Shown here one piece after another: positions 44,956-56,222 of a stretch of 64,000 nt of DNA (position 1 is the stretch's first letter; the number at the start of each line of letters is the position of its first letter). This DNA is from Cryptomeria japonica. Its lineage: Eukaryota; Streptophyta; Pinopsida; Cupressales; Cupressaceae. A program made the translations under genes and the position numbers. Location of the stretch: positions 373,653,009-373,717,008 of the forward strand of contig NC_081415.1 of NCBI RefSeq assembly GCF_030272615.1, read 5' to 3'. A model generated the notes under the pieces. That model had not been told where the DNA came from, did no database searches, and saw only the letters and a program-made list of their open reading frames with translations.

Positions 44956-45960
44956 CTAAAAAATGGTCAACGCTTGTGATTCCTCTTTTTAACATATCTC
45001 CTATCATGTGTTTGATCATTACCATTTGTTGATGTTATGTCATACTTTTGTCCTCTAATTTGATCGCTTCATGTCGATTTCCTATCATTTTGACCTAAGT
45101 TGCTCTTCTTTATTAAATGATTATGTTGATTGCTCAATCTCTATCTCTTTGGCATCAATTTGACTTAATTCATTTCTAGGGTTACAGACTCATTTAATTA
45201 TTGCCCCCCTTATTCCTAGCATGTCCCTCTTATAGTTCTTTTGTCACAATTAAATGAATATTTAATTGGCTAATTAAAAAATTTGGAGTGAATATTTATT
45301 AATTCCACCTCCATTTTGATCTCCACTTCTAACTCCACCTCACTCTTCCACTTTCCCAAATTGCTCCACTTAACTTCACTAACCTTCCATTTCCCTCTCC
45401 ACTTGGAAATGACACCTTTCCTATTTGGCTTCACTTAACTCATCCTCACAATCAATCTTGTCCATTGATTGAAATCAACCTTCGAAGTCAATAAATTGGA
45501 CTCTCATTTCTCATTCTTGCAACCATGATCCTTTGAATACCCTCACGATCACGTTGGTGAATCATTCTTGCTTGCCGCATACATGTACTCACCTATTTGA
45601 GAGCTACATCACATTAGAGGAGAAAGAAGAAACGATGAAATGACATCAAAAGAATGCAATGAGTTTTATTTCCTTTTGAATTCAATGTTGTTTAATTCAT
45701 TTGGCATTTCATTTTGATAGCTCTATCGATTTGATTAGGCTAGGTTTACATGGTGTTTTGCTTTCGTGGTAGCTATTACAGTCTTATTAGAGAGGCCTTT
45801 GATGAAGGAAGGTAAGCACTAGGGTAGGAAGGAGGGGCTAAGGATTTGGGATCATGAACACACCTATAATTAGGTTGCTTGATGGCCCTAGATATTTGTT
45901 TCCTCATTAGATAAGAAAACATGAGTTAGGTAAGTAATCTCTCGTTCAATGTTTTTTGTA
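44956..45960. other. Unassigned segment
   Basis: No gene is seen. The stretch is pyrimidine-rich between 45,300 and 45,480 (repeated CCACTT, CTCCACTT and CACCTC words). It may be LTR sequence of another element: the first bases TGTAGACACTAAAA resemble an LTR start in plus orientation, preceded by AGAGGGGCAAAA. No partner or internal region was found. Confidence 0.4.
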
Positions 45961-46402
45961 TCACAAATCAAAAAAGCACGAGGTTAAAGTTTTGCAAACA
46001 CCAACTTTATAGTCAAGATGGTGATGAGAAGAAGAGTGAATGTAGAAATTAGTGTGGGTTGATTTACAATAGACCCAACAGGCTGAAGAGTCATCTAGTT
46101 TTTTAATGGCAAGGATATCAAGGGAAGTTGGTTGTTACATTCTATCGCTTTCGTGAATGAGATGCTTTAGCTATGCTATTCAAATGGGAGCGAAATTCTT
46201 CTAATTTCTCTCAACCATGCAGCCAACAAACGTTGGTGTCTAATGCTTCCACCACTTTGGTTTGAATGTTAGGAATGTTTTCAAAAGAGTCCATGTAAAG
46301 GTTGGCCACAATAGGTGAGAGGGGGGATGAAATAACCAAGGATGATGATATGCCGGGTGAATTTGATTGGATAACTCTAAATACAAGGGCATAGCAAGAC
46401 AT
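45961..46402 (-). pseudogene. Penelope-like element reverse-transcriptase fragment (conifer Dryad-type)
   Basis: The minus strand encodes the Penelope-like RT core: SSPLSPIVANLYMDSFE (about 46,278-46,330) corresponds to the GSPLSP-xxANxxMExFE block. A degenerate copy of the YVDD stretch leads into WLHG (about 46,215), then KLEEFRSHLNSI. After a frameshift come SLDILAIKKLDDSSACWVY, CKSTHTNFYIH and SSHHHLDYKVGVCKTL, matching the family's FLDVL...VYRKPTHTxxYLH..SHHPxxxKxGV. The active-site YVDD reads EALD, so it is dead. No GIY-YIG endonuclease is visible; both ends are truncated. Among plants such elements are known from conifers. Confidence 0.82.
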
Positions 46403-46409
46403 GACTTTT

Positions 46410-46873
46410 AAGATCCAAATGTCTTATGATGATAGTGTAAATTTCAATTACTTTTAGGTACTCTAATTTAAGTGTCTCTAGAATGATACGCAAATAAATA
46501 CTACAAATAATAAAAGGATGATGAGATGTCAAATGAAAGCTATTAAATAATCAGTGTCATTGCAAGACATCACTCTCCAATATGTAAATGTTTTAAAATG
46601 ATCATGCAAATTTTAATTCCTTGAAGGTATTGTTGTTCCTAGAAGAATTTGCATATAATTGTTCAAAATAATCGAAGGATGGAGAGATATCAGATGAATA
46701 TAGGAAAACATCACTATTTGGGATATAATTATCTTAACCGATTGTACAAATCTTAATACTCTAAGCTAAATATACTTAGAATGATATACAAATATTTTCT
46801 CAAAATTATTAAAAGATTATGAGATGATATCAAATGAATGCAATTGAAAAACTCAAAATACAAAGACATAACA
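46410..46873. repeat. Degenerate tandem repeat, three units of 140-170 bp
   Basis: Three divergent copies start near 46,410, 46,580 and 46,724. Shared words in order are TCTTATGATGAT or close, TGTAAATTT, TCTAGAATGATA, CAAATA, AATAATAAAAGGATGATGAG and ATCAAATGAA. Confidence 0.55.
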
Positions 46874-48196
46874 AGAAATTAAACATAAACTGTATATAAA
46901 TTATTACATCAAACATTTTAGATCCCTCAAAAGCTAATCAAACAAAAACATATATATCAATTTATAAACGTCAGTATTTCCCATCCTAATATCTTCAAGT
47001 CACTTTTGATCTTTGGCAAAGCTTTTAAGTCGTTTTTTGTGAGCTGCAGTCTTCTTATTAAAATTATTAATATACTCCTTATTAAGACTATTCATGGTGT
47101 TCATAAAAAACTCTGATTTCAATTTCAGCGAGGCAAAGGGTGTCCCATATACCCATATATATATATATATATATAAAAGAATTATCTTATATTTTTTAAT
47201 TTAAAAATCATTTTATAATTTTAATTTTTTTATTTTAAAGAATTATTTTATAATTTTAATATTTTTTTTTTAAAGAACTATTTTCTAGTTTTAATTTTTA
47301 TGTATATATATTGGTTATGTTTTTATTTTTATGTGCAGAACATAATAATATATAAATCTTATTCTAATCTTAACAATAATATATAATTTTATATTAAATT
47401 ATATTCATATAATAGAATTTTAAAAAAATGAAATGCATACTTAAGCCTTTCTCCTCGTATTTTCTTCTAGTTCTAATATTGTAAATAAATACATGATTTT
47501 GATAAAACTAGAATTTGAAAAAAAGGAAAAAGTGTTAGAAGTATGTGCTATATATATATAGTGCAGACTTACATTTTCTGAAGCTGTTTGAAACGTCACG
47601 AGAAAAATGATAGTGATCCAGGAGAGGCTGAAAAATAAGAAAGCAAAAAATACAGCACAAAAAATTATATAAATAAACTCCATAGACAAATTAACGAATA
47701 TGGAAAATCTATAGGAACAGCTGTACAAATAAATGCAATAGGCAAATAACAATAGAAAAAATGTACTGTTCAAAGTTTGATGCGGATATATTTCGCCAAT
47801 GCAAGTCATCTAAAGATGAAAAGTCTCTAGTGCATGTGATCTTATAAAGTGCCTTTGGCATGCGATTAATAAGTGAAACAAAATAGGCGGTTAAAAAGGT
47901 AAAATAATCAATTCTCTGCATGTTGAATAGCCTGTTGAGATTGATCTGGGTGTCTTTCAACCATATCATATGTTTTAAAATGGTGTCATAAGATAAAATT
48001 TTAATGAATGTTTTGATCATATTCAAATGTGGATTAATTTTTGCCTTCAACTAAAACTCTGTTTATTGTCAAATTTCAGAATTACTCGAAAGTAAATTCA
48101 ATTCCAGCAAATATGTCATCTCACGGCTTTAACGATCTAGTTCTCAACCTCTAAGCATAAAATGAGCTTTAGAAATTTACGGGAAAATCTCTAGGT
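46874..48196. other. AT-rich intergenic segment
   Basis: No gene is supported. It holds an (AT)n run at 47,155-47,175 and long A- or T-rich stretches. The two longest open frames (minus strand, 47,441-47,809 and 47,709-48,050) have no recognisable motif and biased composition, so they are not called. Confidence 0.6.
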
Positions 48197-48451
48197 CACA
48201 ATACAACCAAAACAGTTTCAAACTCCAAATATCATGTGTACCGGAATCAGGATAGTTCCCAGATACGCACAATATTGTCACAAAACAACAGAAAACCGTT
48301 CCAAACTCCAGATATCATATGTTGTGAATCAGGAATGTTCCCAGATAATAGCACAATATTTATTTATTCACAAAACAACAGGAAATCAGTTTTAACTCCA
48401 GATATCATGTATTCTGGAATCTGGATTGTTCCCAGATAAATTGCATAATTT
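48197..48451 (+). repeat. Three-unit tandem repeat of 82-90 bp
   Basis: Units at 48,197-48,278, 48,279-48,368 and 48,369-48,451 share CACAAAACAACAG, AAACTCCAGATATCAT, GGAAT and GTTCCCAGATA in the same order. Confidence 0.85.
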
Positions 48452-49381
48452 TTATGAAAGTGTAATTAGCTTGTTTCTAGTACCTTGTTGAATCCCGCAA
48501 GTCTTTGGAAAAAAAACTGAAACCGTCCTACCATAGTAACCATTAAGTGATCTCAGGTAGAGTAAATACCAATTAGCCTCTCAAAGCAGAAACAGAATTA
48601 TCATCTTTTAAGCAGCTTCTGAATCAATCCAATATTGTAACCAAAGAAATATTTTTCTGTGCTCAAATTATTGCCAGAAGAGAAAATCTCAAGTAATAAC
48701 GAATCTTAGTGCGCTGCATCGCAAGCATTTGGTCAATCTTATGAACATTGAAAGATGAAGTTAGTGCTCAATCTACGAATTTCGAATATCTTAGGACAAA
48801 AACCTGCAAATGTTGTACCCCCTTCCCAAGCAAATCTTCAAAAGTAAATTCTACGAAGCAGTTCTACAGAAGGAACTACTAGAAGTTTTGAATGTTTCGG
48901 TATGCATCCAATGAAAGATTAAAGAAACAAATTTATAATATTGAAAATTTGTACCAAAAACATCACCCTCAATTCCTTTCTTACACACTAACTTGTTTTT
49001 GTGTAGTACTTAACTTTAAAAACAGGCACAGGGATCAGAGTAGAGACATTCAAACTAAACCCACTGTCCAAAAATAGAAAGCAAAATACTTTCCCTCTAA
49101 TTTTGTAGCGAGAAAGACGTTAACAGGAGTCTTTCACAGTACAATAAACTTCTAGTCGAAAATATATAACACAGGACATTCAGACAGTTAAAACCAGAAA
49201 GTACACCTTCACTCTATTTTACGATAGAGCAAGGTGTGAACCCATTGTTCCTTTGAAACATAACTGCTACGGTCCTGAACGGAGCTTTAATAAAATCACA
49301 CAACCAGATTTCTATTGAGTGCAACACAGACAATCTGGATTACAAAAGACACATGATATTGGGGGTCTTAGAAATACAAAA
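48452..49381 (-). other. Downstream flank and presumed 3' UTR of calmodulin
   Basis: The bases directly below 49,382 should be the 3' UTR of the calmodulin transcript. Its end cannot be fixed: no clear AATAAA is seen on the minus strand close to the stop. No other gene is visible. Confidence 0.4.
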
Positions 49382-49755
49382 TCACTTCGCCATCATCACC
49401 TTGACAAACTCCTCATAGTTGATCTGTCCATCTCCATCCACATCAGCCTCCCGAATCATCTCATCAACCTCTTCATCAGTAAGCTTTTCACCTAGATTTG
49501 TCATGACATGGCGTAGTTCAGCAGCAGATATAAAACCATTTTGATCCTTGTCAAAGACCCGGAATGCCTCCTTAAGCTCTTCTTCAGAGTCTGTGTCCTT
49601 CATTTTCCGTGCCATTAAATTTAAAAATTCAGCAAAGTCAATCGTACCATTGCCATCAGCATCAACTTCATTTATCATATCTTGAAGCTCTGCTTCAGTT
49701 GGGTTTTGACCAAGAGAGCGCATAACTGTTCCAAGCTCCTTTGTTGTGATGCATC
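49382..49755 (-). CDS. CAM: Calmodulin, exon 2 (residues 26-149)
   Basis: Encodes 123 complete codons plus stop, from [20 protein letters not shown] to [10 protein letters not shown], with a split Gly codon at the 5' edge. Three complete EF-hand loops are intact: [24 protein letters not shown] and [12 protein letters not shown]. The first loop is split by the intron, exactly at Gly-26, the usual place of the single intron of plant calmodulin genes (phase 1). The minus-strand acceptor is CTGCAG then GA. The only notable difference from common plant calmodulin is Ala for Pro in IDFAEF. The protein is the cytosolic/nuclear Ca2+ sensor that activates kinases, transporters and transcription factors. 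Exon 1 (MADQLTDDQIS-type, 25 codons) is not found up to 64,000. No disabling change is seen, so this is likely a functional gene. Confidence 0.95.
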
Positions 49756-52700
49756 CTGCAGCCACAGCGATTTATCAATGAAATCAGAAAATTATAAAAT
49801 ACCATAGAACAATACCTTTCCTACCTCATGTTTAAGTTATCTGGAGACTAATGTCCCATGTACTAGAAATTGCCAGAACACCTTCCACCATACCAAAATC
49901 TAACAAAATGACTTTGAAAGGGGATACAAATTAAGATTAAGCTGAATCCCGGTACACAAAAAGTACAAAAATACTAATAACTATAGCAAGCAAACATTTT
50001 TATTACTAGAGACTAATAAATAACAATGCCGATTCTATAAGTAACGTATACCATTTTATAGAATATTGATTTGACTGTCACTTTCGCAAATGGAAGCCTC
50101 AGTCCATCCACCGTATTAGGCAAGAATAAAGAAAGTATATCAATGTCAACAGGTGACCAAATGAACATGAAGGAGTCAAACTACTGCCAGTTACATTAGG
50201 AAACTACTAGCGTAAAAATAATGCCAAATCTAAGCAATGTAAACCATTCTATCAACATAATTATGAATAAGTTTTCCTTTTTCTAGATGGAAGCCTATGT
50301 TTACCCACCCCATTAGGCAGGAATAAAATTATATTGATATCCAAAGACACTGAAAGTAGATCAACAAGTCAAAAGCTACAACCGCTAAAAATAAGTACTG
50401 GGGTAAAAACACCCTAGGTTATAAAAAGTAACTAACACTAAAAATTTAAATACTAAAGAAAAGCAATCATGACAGCAGTAAACTCTAAAGCTGTTAAAAT
50501 CCTCAACCATAAGAACAGAATATAAATACAAATAGCCTTGTGCAAGATGTACCTTTGTTTGTTAATATTTGTTTCTTCTTGCTCACTTTGTCTACTAATG
50601 ATGTCAACTCGAGGAAGAAATCTAGGAAGTACTATAAATGCACTCAGAGCCTGCATTCAATACTATTACTTGAAAGTTGAAACATTGAACCTATAACTTG
50701 AGCAGACACAATCCAAATTGCACCTCACTCTCTAAAACCTACACCTCAAGCATTGTACATATGCCTATGCCTATCCCCTTTTCCCATTTGTTTTGGGTCC
50801 ACAGCAACTGGGATTGTCTTTTTATGCATCAACTAGTGTGCTAATGGTGTGTTTTGCATGGAAGTTGCCAAATAACTTTATCTTGGTCTGTCTCATTCAT
50901 TTTACTCATCTCAATGATCCAGTTCCAATCTGCACATTTAATCATTCATCTAAAGTTCTAAACTATGCTGCGCCCAAGTCGAACAACTAGATGTGCAGAT
51001 CAGATCTGGATCATGGAGATGAGTAACCCCAAACTTTTAAATGTCAATTTCTTAGTATGAAACCAAGTTTAACTCTTACTGTTATGAGCTGACTAAAACA
51101 CAATTTATTTCAAATTGCACACTAGGGTGCTGTATTTAAGCACTAACCCTAGAGGCAATTCATCTAGATCATCAAAGATTATCATGGATGCATTCATATG
51201 AAAGCATCAAATAGCAAAGTGATTGCATTGTCTGCTTGTATCATCCTTGGCATACTACATGCTTTTCTGTTGTCTTTGATCTTGGTTCATCATTGCTGAA
51301 TCGGTTCACCTAGGGATCTGATTGAACATGACCCTCGCAATTCAGCAGACTCCCAAAGGTGTTTGTAAACACTGCCTGTTTCTTTCCGTTTCTTGTTGTC
51401 ATTCAATTTCCACCAGTTACAGCCTGTGGGTCAGTTTCAGGTTCAGTTGCAGAGATCAGCTGCACAGACACAGATCTTAACAAGAGTGACACACAATTAG
51501 TTTGCAGATTCCAAGACATTCATCTGAACAGGGCCCTGATTTTTCAGTGCATTGGCAAATACATTTCTCACCTCTTCAGTAGTATATTCCATCATCAAAC
51601 CTCAAGCTACGAATAGCATTCAAATTCATTTATTTCTACAATAATTTCAGTTTTTTATTATTGCCAGTCCTAACTCTTATATCTAGGTTGATTATTTACT
51701 TAAAAGCTTTGTTTATTTTATTAGTCTAGATTATTTATGTGAGGCAGCATTTTCCCTTACTAGTCATATATGAGACAAGAGCCGATGCCACCTTGCTCTC
51801 CATCACAAGTAATCATTAATGGGCAAGATTCCAAATCCGTCCCTTTCACCCACTACTTTTATTCTATATATTGGCCATTTTAACAAGTATGTTTAGGCAT
51901 TTCAACTTTTGAAGCAAAAAATATGTTATCTTAGATGCTGGAAAACTTTACAATAAGGATAATTGCACAATCTAAGGCTTGGAATTTGTGATTATTCAAG
52001 AAGGACATTCCATGGTTCTAGCAAACTGAAACTATTTCTCCAATTTTCACAACCAGCAATTATTCAAAAAACACATTCTATTGTTGTATCAAACTGAAAC
52101 CATTTCTCCAATTTTCCCAACCAGCTTGGGATTTGTGATTATTCAGGAAGGACATTCCATGGTTCTAGCAAACTGAAACTATTTCTCCAATCCTCCCAAC
52201 CAGCAATTATTCAAAAAACACATTCTATTGTTGTAACAAATTGAAACCATTTCTCCTATTTTCCCAACCAGTGTCAAAGGGCCTCCCCCTATGGTAAAGT
52301 TGGTTGGGTAAATATCTCATAAGTCTTCTATTCTCCCAGCCAATTTTAGAGGACAACCCACCCAACCTAGTAAAGTTGGCTGGTTAGATATCTAATGAGT
52401 CTTCAATTCTCCCAATCAATTTTCGAGGAGATCCAAAACTTCTGGAGAAAGAGCCAAAACCTTAAATGGGTAGAGGAGGACTTACTTCTTGAGGGTCCGA
52501 TTAGTTGTCTTCTCAATCTTCTGGGCTTGGAAGACTTACACCACTTGTTTTCATCTAAAGTGCATCTAAAGGACACCCCAGATGAACAGTGGCTTTGAAT
52601 CCAAGACAATCAACATTGCATATCCATGACAAGATTAAACATCTGGGGGGGAAAAAGCTTTGAGAATTTGATCAGTTACACTAGCAAACAGAAAGATGAG

Positions 52701-52959
52701 GTTCTAACAGTAATAATTACCTCCAAGTGGACTTGACAAAGCACCACAAGTGCCATCAAAAGGTCATGCTGGACCATCCAGACTCTCCAAGCAGAGGAGA
52801 AGATGACAAATATCTGAGATCATCTCAATGCTGCTTCATTACCATTTAATAATTTATATTTATGTTTTTTGGCTCCCCTTATGTTACATGCCTTTTATAT
52901 AGATGATTTTACAAGTAAAGTATGCTCTGTGAATAGGGAATTTAGGCCTTTTGTATGGT
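49756..52959 (-). other. Calmodulin intron (start) or flank, non-coding
   Basis: No gene is seen. Besides the repeats at 51,978-52,272 there is a weaker duplicated stretch at about 52,287-52,432 (GTAAAGTTGG, AAATATCTCATAAGTCTTC versus AGATATCTAATGAGTCTTC). If exon 1 lies beyond the window, all of this is intron. Confidence 0.5.
51978..52272 (+). repeat. 147-bp tandem duplication
   Basis: Units start at 51,978 and 52,125 (CTTGGAATTTGTGATTATTC versus CTTGGGATTTGTGATTATTC). Each unit is itself made of two diverged halves sharing GAAAC-ATTTCTCC. Confidence 0.85.
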
Positions 52960-53880
52960 TGTAATGTCCCCTTTTTAGCTGCAGCATTGAGTGAGTGCTT
53001 TGTCGGCACTTAGCTAGAACTGAGTTTTCAGTTAGGCATATTTACATTTGAAATAAGGCAGCTGAGTCTTCAGTTGGGCCACAGAGTACCTTTGTGCCTT
53101 CAGGTGGAGCACAGCTGGATCTTTTGCTTAGGATTGGAATAAAAGTGAACTGAGTTTTCAGTTAGGCATCTTTAGATTTGAAATAAGGCAGCTAACTCTT
53201 CAGTTGGGACACAGCAAACCTTTGTGCCTTCGGGTGGAGCACAGCTGGATCTTTTGCTTAGGATTGGAATAAAGGTGAATGTGTGGTCAGTTAACTGATT
53301 AAAACTGCCATCAATTAAGGGTGGGACTGCTCAGTTAACTGATTGGAACAGACCACAACTTCGGGAGATCGTTGTCAGTTAGCTACCACCAATTGTGGTA
53401 CAACTGCCTACGATTGTGGATCACCAGCTTGAGGGAGTATAGGAAGTGCTGGAGGAGAAAAGCCAAAGTATCTTTGAAAATTATAAACCAAAACTCAACT
53501 TTAGCTTCAGGGAGGTGATGATGCCACAGCAGCTTGCTTAGCAATTGAGGATGAAACCCTATTGGCATGAACCTGATCATCCTGGGACAAAAACCTTCAC
53601 AAGTAATACATGTTGCAGAATAATAGCAGTTAAACAGTGGTACATAGTGCAAAATAATAGTGGTATCATACAGAGATGCACCAACAGCAGAACAATCAGT
53701 TTGCATAATGCAATGTGATAGGGATGTTTCAGAGTTCAGATCGCTATGTTGGGAGTTCCAAGTGAGTTGTATTAGATTAGTTGCTCTTATTTGAATGCAC
53801 GTGTTTCATAAGATAATATCAAAAATCTCTATTGTTAGAGCCTTTCTAGGTTTGATTTATATATATGTTTAGTTTAGTAT
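52960..53880 (+). repeat. Gypsy-D 5' LTR
   Basis: Begins TGTAATGTCCCC and matches 62,599 onward along its length with many differences. It holds an internal 130-bp tandem duplication (units from 53,018 and 53,148) that the 3' LTR lacks. The end is placed just before the primer site. Confidence 0.8.
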
Positions 53881-53882
53881 GG

Positions 53883-53894
53883 TGGTATCAAAGC
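53883..53894 (+). promoter_or_regulatory. Gypsy-D primer-binding site (tRNA-iMet)
   Basis: TGGTATCAAAGC right after the LTR matches the initiator-tRNA primer site with one change. Chromoviruses commonly use this primer. Confidence 0.8.
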
Positions 53895-54074
53895 TGTGAT
53901 CTTGCCAGACCATAGAAAACAACAAAAAACTAAATAACTAAACAGAAAAAACAAAAACAAAAACAAACAAATATAAATAATCAAACATCCATGTCAGAGA
54001 CTGACAAGAAAACAAGATATCAACATAGGAAACAAGGAAAGTAGAATATAGCACACGAGAATAGTAAGGGTAAA

Positions 54075-55388
54075 ATGCCAGAAGATGAAAGGGCAGATCT
54101 ATTTTAAAATACCCTAATAGGAATTTAGCAGGTACAAGAGAGTATGGTAAAATGAATGGAACAAATGTTAAATAATCAATCCAGATAATACTACAGCATT
54201 TTGGATAGAGGGCAGTTTAACTTTGTATGAGTAACCAGCACTTAATCAAACAATCACCTTCAGAAACCCATTAAGCCCATGTTTGTACAAAAGAATGAAA
54301 AACCAAATGCTAAGGAAAACTACTCCAGGGGAGTTGGACACACTTTTTGTGAAGTATCAAAAGAAATCAGAAGAATTCAAGGCTGTAACTAACTTTTGTT
54401 AACTATTTGGAGATACTTGTCAAGGAGGTTCAGGACAGCAAAACCCATAGTAGCACCTGGAATGATGAAAGAGGCACTTGCTACAGAAGTTGAACAAATT
54501 AGAAGCCCTACCTTTTATGGCAGCAATAAAACATCCACCCAAGCATGGTTGCAGACATACTTTGCACTCAATCCTAGAGTGGAGCAAGATGACATTCTGT
54601 TCACCACATTGCATTTGGAGAGTGTTGCCTATGACCAGTGGCACCATGGTTTGACCACACAAGAGCATGGAATTGCACATACTTTTGATGATTTCCACCA
54701 GATATTGTGAGACTGCTTTGAGTGAAAGGTGAGGATGGGGACTTCAGGTATCTTGCCAAAATTAGACAACAAAACATCAGTGGATTTATATGTTGCTAAA
54801 TTTCAGCAAGTTGTATTCATGGTAGCTAATGTTCAGAAAAGAGAAACACTTTCCTCTTTATCGAGGCCCAAGGGTTTATTTGAGCCTCTCAAGGGTCTAG
54901 TAAGGCATTTGCACCCCCATTTACAGCAGAATATTAGAAGGGCTTTGACACTATGATCGATTGTACTGAGAAACAAATTTTCATCAACCTAAAGCAACTA
55001 CTACTGGACAACAAAAAAGTTAATAAAGGCAGTTCAATTCATACCATCATGGAACTACAGCTCAGCCTATTGTGGCAAAAAGGATTGATGAGTGAACTAG
55101 AAATGAGCTTAGAAGAAAAAAGTTGTGTTTTCCATACAAAGAGCAATGGTAGTAGTCATAGACGTCTAAGCAAGGGCCAAATACATCGTAGCATTATAAC
55201 TAAAGTAATTTCTGATGAAGAAGACGTTTATTATAGGACCAATGAATCAAAAGCAACAGATGATTCAATTGTGGCACATGAGCTTGAGCAATTGGCAAGA
55301 GATAACACCAGCACTAGAGAAGGTACACTTGCAGCTCTACCAGGAGCACCTCAGCATCACCCACTTAGAATTCATGGAGAGTTATCTA
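54075..55388 (+). pseudogene. Gypsy-D gag
   Basis: Likely starts MPEDERADL at 54,075. The clearest part is 54,500-54,960: TFYGSNKTSTQAWLQTYF, LNPRVEQDDILFTTLHLESV, AYDQWHHGLTTQEH, then LPKLDNKTSVDLYVAKFQQV and EPLKGLVRHLHPHLQQNI. This is the Retrotrans_gag pattern of Gypsy chromoviruses. At least two frameshifts (near 54,390 and 54,950) and several stops disrupt it. No intact zinc knuckle is found; the frame is cut by Copia-3 at 55,388. Confidence 0.78.
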
Positions 55389-55484
55389 TGTTGAAAATGT
55401 TAGCTAGTTCAAATACCTGATTATTGAATTTTAATGTTGTCAAATGGCAATTAAAATTCAAATGTATTATCTCAATTAAATTTG

Positions 55485-55608
55485 TTATTGGGCTGGACCC
55501 AAATGTAACGTGTAAAGGCAAATTACATATGTTATTGGGCTGGGCCCAAATGTAACGTGGAAAGGCAATTCAATGACTATTGGGCTGGACCCAAATGTCT
55601 AACGTGGG
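55485..55608 (+). promoter_or_regulatory. Tandem U3 repeats with TGGGCC and ACGTG motifs
   Basis: Three units, starting at about 55,485, 55,532 and 55,578, contain ATTGGGCTGGACCCAAATGT followed by AACGTG. TGGGCY (site II, TCP-type) and ACGTG (G-box/ABRE core) are known plant promoter motifs. They lie 80-200 bp upstream of the TATA box, as an enhancer would. The 3' LTR keeps them (60,652-60,774). Confidence 0.6.
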
Positions 55609-55684
55609 AAATATACAATGACAATATAACATTATTTAATTAACATGCAAGCCGACTTTAGGATAATTGGCGCCAAAAGATTGA

Positions 55685-55691
55685 TATATAA
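55685..55691 (+). promoter_or_regulatory. Copia-3 LTR TATA box
   Basis: TATATAA in the context GATTGATATATAACCACTTC; it is the core promoter candidate, conserved in the 3' LTR (about 60,850). Confidence 0.65.
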
Positions 55692-56140
55692 CCACTTCAA
55701 GATGAAGTCATTTGAACACAATAATTACCAAATGCTATCTGCTCTCCTAGCAGCGATCCTTCCTCATGCAAACTTGTATAAGGCGATTGTGCAAACTCTT
55801 CAAGGTTGATTGTGGCGAAGTTGTCAAAGTTCTTCATAAGGTCTCTTGTGTGAATCTAATCTGGACATCTGCTGCTCCTCCTAATCATCTGCTGTTAATG
55901 AAGGGCTGCATTCATCACCGATATCTTGAACAGCAATCTGAGATAAGTCATTGCCTTGTAAACTGTCTACATTTGAGATAATACATATCACATTTAAAGG
56001 CTGGGTTTTTCACCTCCAAGAGGGAGGTTTTCCCAAGGTATTGGTGTCTTGTGTCTTGTGTTTTATTGCTGTTACTATTTATGCACAGTCTGATTATAAT
56101 CTAATTGGTTAAATTAACATCTGATTGCTTAAAATTAACA

Positions 56141-56152
56141 TGGTATCAGAGC
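56141..56152 (+). promoter_or_regulatory. Copia-3 primer-binding site (tRNA-iMet)
   Basis: TGGTATCAGAGC immediately follows the LTR end. Confidence 0.95.
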
Positions 56153-56222
56153 TTTAGGTTCATTAAAATAATCAGATTATTAGTTGCCCTTCACTTTCAG
56201 TTTGTTGTTTCAGGTTTGCAAG

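Larger units (their letters stand above)
55389..56140 (+). repeat. Copia-3 5' LTR
   Basis: Starts TGTTGAAAATGTTAGC, ends TTAAAATTAACA. U3 holds three tandem units (55,485-55,608) and a TATATAA at 55,685-55,691. A CCTCCAAGAGGGAGG hairpin follows in the R/U5 part (about 56,010). Confidence 0.95.

Noticed and set aside
44948-45980. Plus-oriented LTR starting TGTAGACACT
   Set aside because: The start and a preceding purine run fit, but no end, partner LTR, primer site or target duplication was found; the opposite reading as the Gypsy-B LTR start has TATA-box and primer-site support.
47155-47175. (AT)n run as a regulatory site
   Set aside because: A simple microsatellite in AT-rich intergenic sequence.
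47441-48050. Two minus-strand open frames of 113-122 codons
   Set aside because: Composition is AT-driven, no motif is recognisable and there is no context for a gene.
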